A stretch of 64,000 nt of DNA from Deltaproteobacteria bacterium (GCA_020632995.1 JACKEN010000001.1:124001-188000); one strand, 5' to 3'; counted from the first letter of the stretch, positions 29,046 to 38,854 are shown. The notes: generated from the letters alone by a model not told the origin. Numbers and translations: made by a program.

Positions 29046-30204
29046 TTACCTTTCAGTCTTCGCGGGGCGGGGCACCCGCCACGCCAACGACACGGCCACC
29101 GGGACGGCCACCCCGAGCATCGGGTCGACGTCCTGGACGATGAAGCCGAGGGCCCGGGCCGCCCACACCACGAGCACGAGCGCGGCGTGGGCGAGCAGGT
29201 ACAGCCGGGGTGCCGGCGCGGCCCAGCGCCGCGCCGACAGCGCGGCCCAAACCAGGTACAGGTGGGTGGGCGGGAACAGGAGCATGTTCACGTTGTAGTG
29301 GTAGAACGGGTAGTCCGAGGCCACCTGGAACACCACGTATGTGAGCCCCATGAGGCCGGCGGCCAGGCCCCACACCAACGTCGCGGGGCGGGGGCGCCAC
29401 AGGGCGAGGCCCAACAGGGGCAGCGCGAAGAGCAGGTAGACCTTCGTCCACGGCCAGTCCCACAGCGGGCGGTCCTCGAAGGTCATTGAGCGGTAGTCGA
29501 CGTACGTGCTCAGCACGAAGGGGCGCTCGTGGATGCGCGCGCGGTCCACCACGCGGTCGAAGGCCTCGGGGATGAAGATGGTGTCCCACGCGGTGAGGGG
29601 CACGTCGCCCATGCCGTTGCCGGCGAGGTCCATCGCCAGATAGAGGAGCGGGCGATCGCGGATCCGGTCGAGGATCCAGGTGCGGTGGGTGCCGCGCACC
29701 GGGTAGGCGCCCGCCTCTTTCAGGCGCCCGCCGAGGATCTCGTCGAAGACCCCGCCCACCCGCGTGGTGCAGTTGTCGTAGATGTGGTGGTACAGGTACG
29801 TCCGCTCGTCCGAGGCCGCGATCTGGTCGAGGCGCGCGACCAGGCGCCGCGCCTCGTCCGGGGTGAAGTCGAGGGTGCGGCCCACGATGGTGCGGTCCTC
29901 GCCCGAGTACTTCAGGAGCAGGTCGGCGTAGGGCGTCACGTCCAGGAACGCCTCGATGCGCCCCTGGATGAGCCGGGTCCAGAAGTTCGGCTGCTCCATG
30001 TCGACGCCGCCGAAGTTGTAAGGCGGTGTCGGTGCCGTCGGGCTGCACCACCCGGATCGCGGCGTGGCCGAACACCGCGTACATCTCTGACCCGACCCCG
30101 ATCGAGATCAGGTCGACCCGAGGCGGGGCGGTGGTGGCGGACGCGGTCTGGCCGCTGGCCCCGAACAGGGGCAGGAGACTCGACAGGAGGAGCCCGGCCG
30201 CCAT
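29046..30204 (-). CDS. DUF4105 membrane protein (one frameshift)
   Basis: About 385 residues after repairing one extra base near 30019-30021 (coding strand CCTTACAAC where CCTACAAC would read AYNFGG). N-terminal signal/anchor, then the DUF4105 catalytic-like region: ISIGVGSEMYAVFGHAAIRV with a His, and YHHIYDNCTTRVGG with a Cys. The C-terminal third has about five membrane helices. The family includes Bacteroides Lnb, a lipoprotein N-acyltransferase; His and Cys are the likely catalytic residues there. A similar role here is inference. It follows the Cys-lipoprotein gene by 3 bp in the same direction. Confidence 0.75.
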
Positions 30205-30207
30205 GCC

Positions 30208-31248
30208 TCACTCCGCCTTCAGCCGGGTGTGGATCCAGGCGCCGCTGCGCTCCTGCTCGGTGGTGATCTCCTTGTCCTCGAGCACCCCGGTCCAGGTCCG
30301 GCCCACCATGAACTGGTAGGCGGCGTCGGTGAAGCAGGGGTCGGTGGGGCTCACCGCCACCGTGGTCTCGTCCTTGGCGCCGAGCAGGGTCTCCTTCGGG
30401 AAGCCCTTGTGGGCCGGGTACCGGGGCTCGACGTCGCTCGGGGTGAAGACCCGCTTCTCCTCGAGGAGCAGCTTGTCTTGCAGCCACCGGATCCGGGCCC
30501 CGATCATGTGCTTGGTCGGGTACTCGGCGAAGTCGGTCCGGCCCTCGGCCGGCTCGGTGACCTGGGGTTGCAGGCTGTCCTGCGCAGGGGCGAGGGCGGC
30601 GAACGGGAGCAGGCGCCGGGCCAGGCCGTCGTCGCTCAGCGCCACCGCGATCTTGGCCTGCTGGTGGGGGTCCTTGCGCGGCTTGGGCGGGTGCAGCTTC
30701 AGGAGCGCCTCACGCACCGCCTCCGCCCCGTCCACCTTCAGCAGGTGCCCGGCCGGGCCCACGTGGAAGGTGACCGGGCGATGGAGGAGCGCGAAGTAGA
30801 GGACGCCGTCGAACATCAGCAGGGTGTCCGCGCCCCCGAGCACCCGGACCATGTCGCCCGCGTTCTCGCTGTCGACCTTGGCCGAGTAGTCCTCACGCTT
30901 CCCCTTGAGCGCGACGTGCTCCACCGTGGCGGTGTAGGCCAGGCCGCCCTCCTCGGGCTTCACGTCGAGCGCGTAGGTGACGGAGGCCTCGTGCCCGGCC
31001 GCGAGCTGGCCGCCGAGGGTGACGGTCAAGACGTCTTGCAGCTTGTAGCGACACCGGGCCTCGGCGCGCGCGAGGACGAACGGGGCGTGCTCGACCTCGG
31101 CCGCTGGCTCCGGCTTGGGGGCCGGCGGCGCCTCGGCGGGCTTGGGGGCCTCGGCCGGCTTCGGGGCCTCCGCCGCGGTGGGGGGCTCCTTGGTGCAGGC
31201 CACGGCGGCGAGCGCCAGGGCGAAGGGGACGATCCTCGTGGGGGCCAT
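30208..31248 (-). CDS. Lipoprotein of unknown function
   Basis: 346 residues. Signal peptide with lipobox AAVAC (Cys at about 18), then a Pro/Ala/Glu/Lys spacer with PKPAEAPKPAEAPPAPKPEP-type repeats that would span the periplasm. The folded part (about 60-345) is beta-rich and resembles DUF6263-type lipoproteins only loosely. Features include YALDVKPEEGGLAYTATVEH and DTLLMFDGVLYFALLHRP. ATG 31248 was chosen; a GTG one codon upstream is also open. Upstream of the DUF4105 gene by 3 bp, so the two form an operon. Confidence 0.65.
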   Translation of the reverse strand: MAPTRIVPFALALAAVACTKEPPTAAEAPKPAEAPKPAEAPPAPKPEPAAEVEHAPFVLARAEARCRYKLQDVLTVTLGGQLAAGHEASVTYALDVKPEEGGLAYTATVEHVALKGKREDYSAKVDSENAGDMVRVLGGADTLLMFDGVLYFALLHRPVTFHVGPAGHLLKVDGAEAVREALLKLHPPKPRKDPHQQAKIAVALSDDGLARRLLPFAALAPAQDSLQPQVTEPAEGRTDFAEYPTKHMIGARIRWLQDKLLLEEKRVFTPSDVEPRYPAHKGFPKETLLGAKDETTVAVSPTDPCFTDAAYQFMVGRTWTGVLEDKEITTEQERSGAWIHTRLKAE

Positions 31249-31323
31249 CACCCGGGGTTCTCACCCGATTCCACGCCGTATCGCAACGCCCGCGTCGATT
31301 GACGGACCCGGTCTGGGCCCGCG

Positions 31324-32160
31324 ATGCTCGAACCCGTGCTGAGCGTGGGGCTCATGGTGGCGCTGAGCGGGCTGCCGGTGGCCCTGCCGCCGCCCCTGTG
31401 CCGGGGCCGGGTGGTGGGCCAGTACGACCCCAAGCTCGACGGCACCCCCTCGAAGCGCGCGATCGCCGAGATCCAGGCCGCCTACGACGCCCTGTGCCCC
31501 AAGCAGGACTGCGGGCGCGGCCAGATCTACGAGAACCCCACCATGGGGATGAACGCCGCCACCTGGGTGTCCGGGCTGGGGCAGGGGAACATGACCCAGG
31601 TCCGGATCGTGTACTCCAAGCAGTTCCTCAACGCCCTCTCCGACAGCTTCGGGCCGGGGGCCTCGTTCGGGGTGCTCGCCCACGAGGTAGGGCATCACAT
31701 GACGGCGGCCCTCGGGATGCGGACCCCGGGCGAGAACAACTGGAACGAGGAGCTCCGGGCCGACTTCATGGCCGGGTGCGCCCTCGGGCGGGCCGGACGG
31801 ACCCCGGAGGAGCTCGAGAACGCGCTCCGGGCCCTCGCGAGCGTGGCCACCGCCTCGCACCCGTCGTTCTCGCAGCGGGTCCCGGTGGTGCGCAAGGGGT
31901 TCGAGGACTGCCGCAAGCAGGCCAACGCCGCGTCCCGGGTGAAGCCGCCCTTCGGCCTCGGCGAGCTCCTCGGCGAGGCCAGCACCGACGGCTGCTGGCG
32001 CTACTGGTACCGGCTGATGGAGGACCAGTCCCACGTGGGGCCGGTGGCGGCGCCGCGGCGGCGCACCCGGGGCTTCGGCGACGAGGCGTCGTGCGAGGCG
32101 CATCGGAAGCGCATGACAGACGCCCGCACAAGGGTTACTGAGGCGTGCGTCTGCGAGTGA
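31324..32160 (+). CDS. Secreted zinc metallopeptidase (HEVGHH, gluzincin-like)
   Basis: 278 residues. Short N-terminal signal peptide, then a catalytic domain with LAHEVGHHMTAA (HExxH) and, about 30 residues on, EELRADFMAGCALGR, which supplies the third zinc ligand (Glu) and the ADxxAG motif. This motif pair is shared by PF04228-like and M48-like peptidases. The C-terminus has several Cys (CRKQ, DGCWRYW, EASCEAH, ACVCE) that could pair in the periplasm. It is similar in motif order to the peptidase at 57962, but the two are not close copies. Confidence 0.75.
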   Translation: MLEPVLSVGLMVALSGLPVALPPPLCRGRVVGQYDPKLDGTPSKRAIAEIQAAYDALCPKQDCGRGQIYENPTMGMNAATWVSGLGQGNMTQVRIVYSKQFLNALSDSFGPGASFGVLAHEVGHHMTAALGMRTPGENNWNEELRADFMAGCALGRAGRTPEELENALRALASVATASHPSFSQRVPVVRKGFEDCRKQANAASRVKPPFGLGELLGEASTDGCWRYWYRLMEDQSHVGPVAAPRRRTRGFGDEASCEAHRKRMTDARTRVTEACVCE

Positions 32161-32176
32161 GCGGGCCCCAACGCCC

Positions 32177-33454
32177 ATGATTCGGATCGTCGCCGTCTTC
32201 ATCACGGCCCTCTTGGGGCTGGCCGCCTGCACCGAGCCCGCGGCGCCCGAGCCGGAGCCCGCGCCCCCCGAGATCGTGCTCGACTACGAAGAGCCGATCG
32301 GGCCCGAGCCGCCGCCGATCCACGAGTACCACGTGGGCGAGATCCGGAACGGCGACTCCCTCTCACCGCCCTCTCGCGTCAGGGGGTGTCGGCGGCGGAG
32401 GTGCACGTCCTCGCCCAGGCCATGAGGGGCGCCCTCGACGTCTCCGGCCTGCCACCCCGGGGACTGGTTCGAGGTCTACAAGGACGAGGCCGGGAGCGCT
32501 CGAGCGCTTCCGCTACATCGCGGGCAAGGACGTGGTGGTGTTCGCCTACCGCGGGCCCGACGGCGGTTGGTCCGCCTACCGCGAGCCGGTGCTGGTCACC
32601 ACGAGCACCCACACGGTGGAGGGGGTGGTGGACTACTCCCTCTACCTGGCGGTGGACGCGGCGGGAGAGCAACCCTGGTTGACGCTCACCCTGGTCGACA
32701 TCTTCGCGTGGGACGTGGACTTCTTCACCGAGACGCGTAAGGGCGACCGCTTCCGGGTGGTGCTCGAGAAGCGCTACGTCGACGGCGGAGTTCCTGGGCT
32801 ACGGGAACGTGCTCGCGGCCGAGTACTACCTGGCCGAGCCCGACAAGCACTTCCGCGCCTTCCGCTACACGTTCGAGGACGGCAAGGTGGGCTTACTACC
32901 GCCAGGACGGAAAGGCGGTCGAGAAGGCCTTCCTCAAGTCCCCGATCAAGTTCGCCAGCATCACCAGCCGCTACGGGATGCGGCGGCACCCGGTGCTGAA
33001 GTACGTGCGCGCGCACCGCGGGGTCGACTACGGCGCCCCGATGGGCACCGCGATCTGGTCGGTGGGCGACGGGGTGGTGACCTTCGCCGGGAACAAGGGG
33101 GGCTACGGCCGGGTGGTGATCATCCGGCACGCCAACTCGCTCGAGACGCGGTACGCCCACCTGAAGGCCTACGCAAGCGGGATTGCGCGGGGCGCCCGGG
33201 TCAACCAGAAGCAGGTCATCGGCTACGTGGGCAAGTCCGGCCTCGCCACCGGGCCGCACCTGCACTTCGAGGTGCTCCGAGGCGGGCACCACACCAACCC
33301 GCTCTCGGTCGCGGCGCCGCCGGCGCCCCCCATCCCCGAGGCGGAGCTGGCCCGCTTCGAGGCCACCATCGGCCGCTGGGTCACCGCCCTCGACGAAGAG
33401 AGCGAGCTCGAGCTCAGCGCCCGCCAGACGGGGGACGGGGAGGTGGTACAGTGA
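32177..33454 (+). pseudogene. M23 family peptidase lipoprotein (five frameshifts)
   Basis: Lipobox LAAC, then a Pro/Glu-rich spacer and a conserved domain (IRNGDSL, AGKDVVVFAYRG, YSLYLAVDAAG, ETRKGDRFRVVLEKRYVDG) that precedes a LytM/M23 catalytic domain: SRYGMRRHPVLKYVRAHRGVDY (first His and Asp of the zinc site), and ATGPHLHFEVLRGG (the HxH). Indels sit near 32362, 32448, 32494, 32787 and 32893. The last is an extra T turning GGCTACTAC into GGCTTACTAC. The catalytic half from 32900 is intact. M23 enzymes cut peptidoglycan cross-bridges. I read it as one gene damaged by consensus error, with real decay as alternative. Confidence 0.8.
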
Positions 33455-34128
33455 AGGGCCAAGGCGAGGTGAGCGCGGAGTTCGAACACGCAGGCAGCTT
33501 GCGGACGCCCGCCGGCAGATCGCCGAGGTGTGCCGGATGATGCACCAGCGGAGCCTGCTGGCCGGCCCGGGACGGGAACGTCTCGGTGCGGGTGGGGGCG
33601 CGGCGCATCCTCGTGACCCCGAGCGGGGCGCGCAAGGGCTTCATGGCCCCGGGCGACATGGTGCTGTGCGACCTGGATGGGCAGCCGGTGCGGGGGGAGC
33701 GGGGCCGGCCCTCGTCCGAGGTGGCCATGCACGTCGCGGTGTATCGGCACCGCCCCGACGTGAACGCGGTGGTGCACGCCCACCCGCCCTACGCGGTGGC
33801 CCACACCCTGGCCGGGATCTCGCTCGCGGAGCCGCTGATGCCCGAGGTCTACTGCGAGCTCGGCGAGATCCTGACCCTGCCGTACACCACCCCGGGGACC
33901 CACGAGGTGCCCGACGCGGTGGCGGCGGCGATCGGCGGCCATGACGTGCTCCTGTTGGAGCGGCACGGGTCGCTCACCACCGGGCCCACGCTGATGCGGG
34001 CCTACGACCGGCTCGAGATCCTCGAGCACACCGCCCGCATCTCGCACCTGGCCCGGACCCTCGCCCCCGGCCAGGTCCGCACCATGAGCGCGGCGGAGCT
34101 GCACGCCCTGAGCTTCGTCTGCGGGTGA
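33451..34128 (+). CDS. Class II aldolase, fuculose-phosphate aldolase-like (two frameshifts)
   Basis: The joined frames give about 225 residues. Core motifs: RRQIAEVCRMMHQRSLL, GNVSVRVGARRILVTPSG, the zinc site in VVHAHPPYAVAHTLAG (HAH), and LLERHGSLTTG supplying the later His. The catalytic Glu is probably in RPSSEVAMHVAVYR. Indels lie near 33493 and 33567. Start is GTG at 33451 (overlapping the M23 stop) or GTG at 33469. It may be L-fuculose-phosphate aldolase, methylthioribulose-1-phosphate dehydratase or a related enzyme; sequence alone does not decide. Its stop overlaps the radical SAM start. Confidence 0.75.
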
Positions 34129-35222
34129 GCGCGGTGAGCCCCATCGCGTACTCGGGGCTCCGCGCGATCCACCTCGAGGTCACCTCCCACTGCAACCTGG
34201 CCTGCCCGATGTGCGCCCGGAACGTCGCGGGCGGGCGGGTGAGCCCGAACCTCACCCCGAGCCACATGTCGCTCGATCGCTTCGCCGAGATCTTCGAGCC
34301 GGCCCTGCTGGCCCGCCTCGACGAGCTGTTGTTGTGCGGGAACTATGGCGACCCCGCGGTGGCGCCGGACACCTTGCCGATCCTGGCCCACGCGCGCGCC
34401 GCGGCGCCCCGCGCCGAGCTCGTCGTGCACACCCACGGCAGCGCCCGGGACCCCCGCTGGTGGGCGCAGCTGGCCGAGCTGGGGGTGCGCTGCGTGTTCG
34501 GCATCGACGGGCTCGAGGACACCCTCGCGATCTATCGCCGGGGCGCGCGCTGGGAGGCGGTGATGGCCAACGCCCGGGCCTTCATCGGGGCGGGCGGGCA
34601 GGCCCACTGGCGCTTCCTGGTGTTCCAGCACAACCAGCACCAGGTCGACGCGGCCCGCGCCCTCGCGTCCGAAATGGGCTTTCAGCGCTTCAAGGTGAAG
34701 GCCACCCACCGCTTCTACAAGGGCAGCTATGTCCCGCGCGGGCCCGACGGGCGCCCCGACCCGACGCGCGCCCCCCGCTTCCCGATCCTCGACGCCGCGG
34801 GGGTCGAGGTGGGGGCGCTCCTGCCCGCCGACGCGGAGGGGCTCGTCAACCCAGGTTTCGAAGTGGCGCTGGCCGCGGGCGGCGGCTCGGGCTTTCGGCG
34901 CCTGCGGGAGGGCGGGGCGGTGGCGTGCAAGGCGCTGGACCCGGCGTCGGTCTACGTGAGCGCGGATGGGCTGGTGTTCCCCTGCTGCTGGCTCGGGAAC
35001 ATCCGGGCCGCCACCGTCACGGCGGCCCACCCGGTGCTCCGGCTGGCGGCCGAGACGGGCGGCCTGGAGGCGCTCCGGGTCCCGCCCCGCACCCTCGAGG
35101 AGGTGGTGGAGGGCCCCTTCTTCGCCCGGGTGGCGGCGTCCTGGGCCTGCCCCAGCGTGGCCGAGGGGCGCCTCGCCACCTGCGCCAACGTGTGCGGCGG
35201 CGGCCGCCCGCTCCGGGGGTGA
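34125..35222 (+). CDS. Radical SAM/SPASM-like enzyme
   Basis: 365 residues. The [4Fe-4S] site is CNLACPMC (CxxxCxxC) near residue 24, preceded by HLEVTSH. A C-terminal region contains further Cys (VACKALDPAS, FPCCWLGN, ASWACPS, CANVCGGG), which fits an auxiliary-cluster SPASM/twitch domain. Related proteins mature peptides or act on sugars or cofactors. No short Cys-rich precursor peptide gene is evident beside it. GTG start overlaps the aldolase stop, so the two are translationally coupled; a shared pathway is likely but unassigned. Confidence 0.8.
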   Translation: MSAVSPIAYSGLRAIHLEVTSHCNLACPMCARNVAGGRVSPNLTPSHMSLDRFAEIFEPALLARLDELLLCGNYGDPAVAPDTLPILAHARAAAPRAELVVHTHGSARDPRWWAQLAELGVRCVFGIDGLEDTLAIYRRGARWEAVMANARAFIGAGGQAHWRFLVFQHNQHQVDAARALASEMGFQRFKVKATHRFYKGSYVPRGPDGRPDPTRAPRFPILDAAGVEVGALLPADAEGLVNPGFEVALAAGGGSGFRRLREGGAVACKALDPASVYVSADGLVFPCCWLGNIRAATVTAAHPVLRLAAETGGLEALRVPPRTLEEVVEGPFFARVAASWACPSVAEGRLATCANVCGGGRPLRG

Positions 35223-35225
35223 GCG

Positions 35226-35250
35226 CAACCCCGTCGGTCGGGTGGGGTTG
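35226..35250 (+). terminator. Hairpin after the radical SAM gene
   Basis: CAACCCC and GGGGTTG form a perfect 7-bp stem around an 11-base loop, immediately downstream of the stop and just before the next ATG. No T-tract, so it could be a terminator or a leader hairpin. Confidence 0.4.
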
Positions 35251-35258
35251 ATGCCCCC

Positions 35259-36377
35259 ATGAAGCGACCCTACACCCTCACTCTCCTCGGCCTCGTCGTG
35301 GCCGCCTGCGGGGCTGAACCCGGCGCGGTGACCGAAGACGCGGCGCTCGCGCGCAGTCCATCCTGCAATGCGTACTATCGGTTGACCGGCGCGGTCGGCG
35401 CGGCCACCGGCTGGTGCGCCGCCGGCAAGAGCTTCAGCTACGACGGGCTGGAGATCTTCTACACGTGCATGGGGCCCGTCGGGGCGCCCCGCGTGTACCT
35501 GAACCACGGCTGGCCCACGAGCAGCTTCGACTTCGAGGCGATCATGACCGATCTGGCCCAGGACCACCGGGTCTGCGCGCTGGACACCCCCGGGTACGGC
35601 TTCTCGGACAAGCCCGCCACCGGCTACGCCTACTCGATCCTGAAGGACGCGGACCTGGTGGCGTATTTTCTGAGCACCATCATGGGGGGTGGGGACGTGG
35701 CGTTGTTGACCCACGACAAGGGCGACAGCGTGGGCCTGGAGCTGCTCCACGACTATCTGGCCGCCCGAGCGGGGGGCGAGGACCCCGGCTATCACCTCAC
35801 CCACCACTTCATCCTCAACGGGAGCATCCACCTCGACGAGGCCGATCTCTCGGGCCTGCAACTCGCCTTGCTCGACCCCCGCACCGGGCCGCCCCTCGCC
35901 CAGGCCCTCACCGGGCCCCTGATGGCCTCCGCGGTGGGCGGCGCCCTCTACACGCCGGACCTGACCGCGGACGAGCAGGCGGAGCTCGCGTCGGTGTTCG
36001 ACTACCAGGACGGCACCGACGTGCTCGATCAGACGATCCAGTACCTGGACGAGCGGGCCGAGTACGAGGACACCCGGTGGCTCGCGGCGCTGGCCGAGAC
36101 CGACGTGCCGACCAGCCTCGTCTGGGGTGAGCTCGACACGGTGGCGGTGCCCGCGGTGGCCGACTACGCGTGGTGCAATGCGCTGGCCTTCGGCGCCGCG
36201 CCCGCCTGGTACTGGCGCCTCCCCGCGGGCGATCACTACGTGCAACACGATCGCCCGGGCGAGGTGGCGGGCATCGTGCGCTCGACCCTGGCCGGCAACC
36301 CGCAGCTGCCGCCGAGCGCCGACCCCGACGCGGCCTACCTCTACGCGCGCTCTGGCGAGGTGGGGTTCTGCCCCTGA
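35259..36377 (+). CDS. Alpha/beta-hydrolase lipoprotein, epoxide hydrolase/haloalkane dehalogenase-like
   Basis: 372 residues. Signal peptide with lipobox VVAAC. The hydrolase core shows the oxyanion motif LNHGWPTSS, the nucleophile elbow LTHDKGDSVG (Asp in HDKG), the acid in WGELDTVAVP, and the catalytic His in GDHYVQHDRP. An Asp nucleophile with HGWP favours epoxide hydrolase or haloalkane dehalogenase chemistry over esterase. The two halide-stabilising Trp residues of dehalogenases are not clearly present. Being membrane-anchored and exported is unusual for this group. Substrate unknown. Confidence 0.8.
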   Translation: MKRPYTLTLLGLVVAACGAEPGAVTEDAALARSPSCNAYYRLTGAVGAATGWCAAGKSFSYDGLEIFYTCMGPVGAPRVYLNHGWPTSSFDFEAIMTDLAQDHRVCALDTPGYGFSDKPATGYAYSILKDADLVAYFLSTIMGGGDVALLTHDKGDSVGLELLHDYLAARAGGEDPGYHLTHHFILNGSIHLDEADLSGLQLALLDPRTGPPLAQALTGPLMASAVGGALYTPDLTADEQAELASVFDYQDGTDVLDQTIQYLDERAEYEDTRWLAALAETDVPTSLVWGELDTVAVPAVADYAWCNALAFGAAPAWYWRLPAGDHYVQHDRPGEVAGIVRSTLAGNPQLPPSADPDAAYLYARSGEVGFCP

Positions 36378-36385
36378 ACGTGACC

Positions 36386-36423
36386 CCGAACACCCGCAAC
36401 TTGACCTGCGGGCTCGGGTTCGG
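36386..36423 (+). terminator. Hairpin between hydrolase and PLC-like gene
   Basis: CCGAAC/GTTCGG and CCCGCA/TGCGGG form two nested stems with a 4-base bulge, between the hydrolase stop and the next ATG. Lacks a T-tract. Confidence 0.35.
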
Positions 36424-36429
36424 TCGGGC

Positions 36430-37710
36430 ATGAACCAACTCCCACGCCTCCTGAGCGGCGCAGCCCTGGCCGCGCTCCTCCTCCCCTCCACCCCCGCGTC
36501 TGCGTTCTTCGAGGATCTCTGCTACGTCCCCGGCGGCGGCCTCATGCAGTGCCTCCCGCTCCCCGCCAACTGCGCGCCCAGCGACGACAGCCAGGCCTGC
36601 CGCGCCGGCGCGGTGGCCCAGGCCGCCGCGGTGGGCAACCAGACCGCGGGCGGGCGCAGCATGGTCCACGTCGACGCCACGTACTTCCTGGCCCAGGCGG
36701 TGGGCTTCGATCCCGAGGCCGCGCACTGGATCGCGGCCTACGACGAGGCCACGGATCTCGGGCGCTACGTCCCCGCCGATCGCGACGGCGTGCCGGTGGT
36801 CGACCCCGCCCTCTGTGATGGTTCTGCAGGACAGCCTGCAGAGTGCGCCGACGTCTCCGCCCTCATCGACGGGGTGACCCGCAACAACATGGCGACCGGC
36901 GGCATCGCGCTGCACTTCATCGCCCCCAACAACCCCGCCGGTGACCCGCTGGACGGCCTGGCCCCCCACGTGGACGACCCCTTCCACGAGGTGGCGCTGG
37001 TGAACTTCCGGCGCTGGGCCTTCGCCGCGGTCCCCGCCTGCGTCGGCGGCCTCACCGAACAGAGCCCGGCCGGCGACTTCGCCACCGGCGGTCAGTGCGC
37101 GGACCTCACCGCGGACAGCTCGCTCGACGGCCAGGTGCCGGTGCTGGGGGCCATCGATCAAGGCGTGCCGATGAGCGTGCCGCTGGGCGAGCAGATCCTG
37201 CAGCAGGGCGCGGCGCCCGCCGATGACGTCCTGGTGGGTGACATCGCCGGCCTCACCGGCCCCGCGGTGGCGCCCTGGGCGCGGATGGGCGTGTACCTGC
37301 ACGTCCTGCAGGACCGGATCAGCCACCACATCTGCGGCGACGTCAGCACCTACGAGGGGCCGATCGCGCCCGAGCAGGACTTCCTCGTCGCCTACGACGG
37401 CCAGGAGTGCGCCCAGCCCATCCACGTGCTCCGGCACGTGTGGGAGGTCGGGGTGCCCCAGGCGGAGCTCGACGCCCAGGACCGCACCACCGGCGCCGCC
37501 CTGGCCGCGACCTACGATGAGCTCTTCGCCCTGGCCCAGCAGCTGGGCGTCGCCCGGAGCGCGGCGGGCCGCGCCGCCTATCGGCAAGGCATCTTGACGC
37601 AGATCGGGACGGCGCTGGAGATCGCGGATCCGATGACGAGGCAGGACACCCTGGCCAGCCGCATGGCGGCCCGGGGCTTCGCGATGCTGCGGGGCTACTT
37701 GGCGCCCTGA
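36430..37710 (+). CDS. Secreted protein of unknown function with phospholipase C-like His motifs
   Basis: 426 residues with a clear signal peptide ending PASA-F. His and Asp residues are spaced as in zinc-dependent phospholipase C/nuclease-like folds: HVDATYFLAQAV, AHWIAAYDEATD, PHVDDPFHEVA, and YLHVLQDRISHHICG. This is a weak, motif-level resemblance (inference). Several Cys pairs probably form disulfides. The gene convergently overlaps the TPR lipoprotein by 16 bp. ATG at 36430 begins directly at the signal peptide; upstream open frame overlaps the hydrolase gene and was dropped. Confidence 0.6.
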   Translation: MNQLPRLLSGAALAALLLPSTPASAFFEDLCYVPGGGLMQCLPLPANCAPSDDSQACRAGAVAQAAAVGNQTAGGRSMVHVDATYFLAQAVGFDPEAAHWIAAYDEATDLGRYVPADRDGVPVVDPALCDGSAGQPAECADVSALIDGVTRNNMATGGIALHFIAPNNPAGDPLDGLAPHVDDPFHEVALVNFRRWAFAAVPACVGGLTEQSPAGDFATGGQCADLTADSSLDGQVPVLGAIDQGVPMSVPLGEQILQQGAAPADDVLVGDIAGLTGPAVAPWARMGVYLHVLQDRISHHICGDVSTYEGPIAPEQDFLVAYDGQECAQPIHVLRHVWEVGVPQAELDAQDRTTGAALAATYDELFALAQQLGVARSAAGRAAYRQGILTQIGTALEIADPMTRQDTLASRMAARGFAMLRGYLAP

Positions 37711-38843
37711 GTGGGGTCGGCCTTGAACTTCTCGACCTGCTCCAGGCGCTGGGGGATCTCGAGCTGCTGGGCGTAGTCCGGCTCCTCGCGCAAGAGGTCC
37801 TTCCACGCCTGGATCGCCTCGTCGGTGCGCTTTCGGGCGTCGAGCATGATGCGCCCGAAGGCCCACCGCACCTGCGGATCCTTGGGATCCACCGTCCACG
37901 CCTTCTCGATGTTCTTCACCGCCTCGGCCTGCTTGCCCTGAGCCAGCTGGGCCTCGGCGAGGCCGGCGAGCGCGGCCGGATCGTCGGGCCGGATCTTGAG
38001 GGCGTCCGTGAAGCCCCGCTCGGCCGCGGGGGCGTCGTTGGCGCGCACCGCGTCGAGCGCGCGCATGATCGCCTGCCCGAACGGGTTGAGCCCGCCGACC
38101 TCCTTGCCGGTGTCGGGATCCACCCCGCCCGCGTGGCCGGGGGTGGGGACGGCGGGGGCGCCGTCGGTGGGCGGGTGCCCGGCCGGCATGCCCTGGGCGC
38201 TGCCCGCGGCCTCGGCGCCGCCGGTCGGCGGGTGGCCGGCTGGCATGCCGCCCTCCGCCGGCTGCGAGGCGGGCTGGGACGCGGGGGTGTTGGGCGGGGG
38301 CATCGAGGCGAGGCGCGCGTTGATCTGGTCGAGCGACGACGAGACGAGCTGCGCCTTCCTGAACTTGGGCGCGACCTCGAGCAGCCGCGTGAACGCGCGC
38401 TGGGCCTCGGCCAGGCCCCTGGGGTCGCTCGAGTCCTGGGTCAGGAAGCCGAGCACGAACAGGCACCCCGGCTCGTCCCGGCTCTTCTGGTAGCAGGTGC
38501 GGAGCTCCTCCATGCACGACTGCATGTAGTCGAGCTCCATATAGGCCTGGGCCAGCCCGCCGTGGAGCTGTGCCGTATCGGCGCCCGCCGCCTGGGCGGC
38601 GCGGAACGTGTCGGCCGCGTCGAAGAAGCGCTCCGCCTCGAGGTAGAGTTCACCCAGCTCCACCTGGATCTGGGCGTCGCCGGGCTTGCTGGCGAGCTCG
38701 GCCTGCTTCTGGGCGATGCGGCGGGCGAGGCCCGGCTCCAGCTCCCGGCTGGCGTCGATGCTCAGGTTGCAGCCGGCCAAGAACAGCAGGCCGGCGAGGG
38801 CGGCGGAGGACGAGCGGCGCACGCCAGGACCATCCTTGGCCAC
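37695..38843 (-). CDS. TPR-repeat lipoprotein
   Basis: 382 residues. N-terminal signal with lipobox LFLAGC. Two groups of TPR-like helical pairs: residues about 35-160 (IQVELGELYLEAERFFDAAD; QLHGGLAQAYMELDYM) and 270-375 (DPAALAGLAEAQLAQGKQAE; QVRWAFGRIMLDARKR). Between them is a low-complexity Pro/Ala/Gly/His stretch with two copies of a GMPAGHPPT motif. Such proteins scaffold outer-membrane or secretion complexes. Start is taken as the GTG at 38843; a GTG further in is possible. folK lies 11 bp upstream in the same direction. Confidence 0.7.
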   Translation of the reverse strand: MAKDGPGVRRSSSAALAGLLFLAGCNLSIDASRELEPGLARRIAQKQAELASKPGDAQIQVELGELYLEAERFFDAADTFRAAQAAGADTAQLHGGLAQAYMELDYMQSCMEELRTCYQKSRDEPGCLFVLGFLTQDSSDPRGLAEAQRAFTRLLEVAPKFRKAQLVSSSLDQINARLASMPPPNTPASQPASQPAEGGMPAGHPPTGGAEAAGSAQGMPAGHPPTDGAPAVPTPGHAGGVDPDTGKEVGGLNPFGQAIMRALDAVRANDAPAAERGFTDALKIRPDDPAALAGLAEAQLAQGKQAEAVKNIEKAWTVDPKDPQVRWAFGRIMLDARKRTDEAIQAWKDLLREEPDYAQQLEIPQRLEQVEKFKADPTQGAK

Positions 38844-38854
38844 CGGGATCCGTG

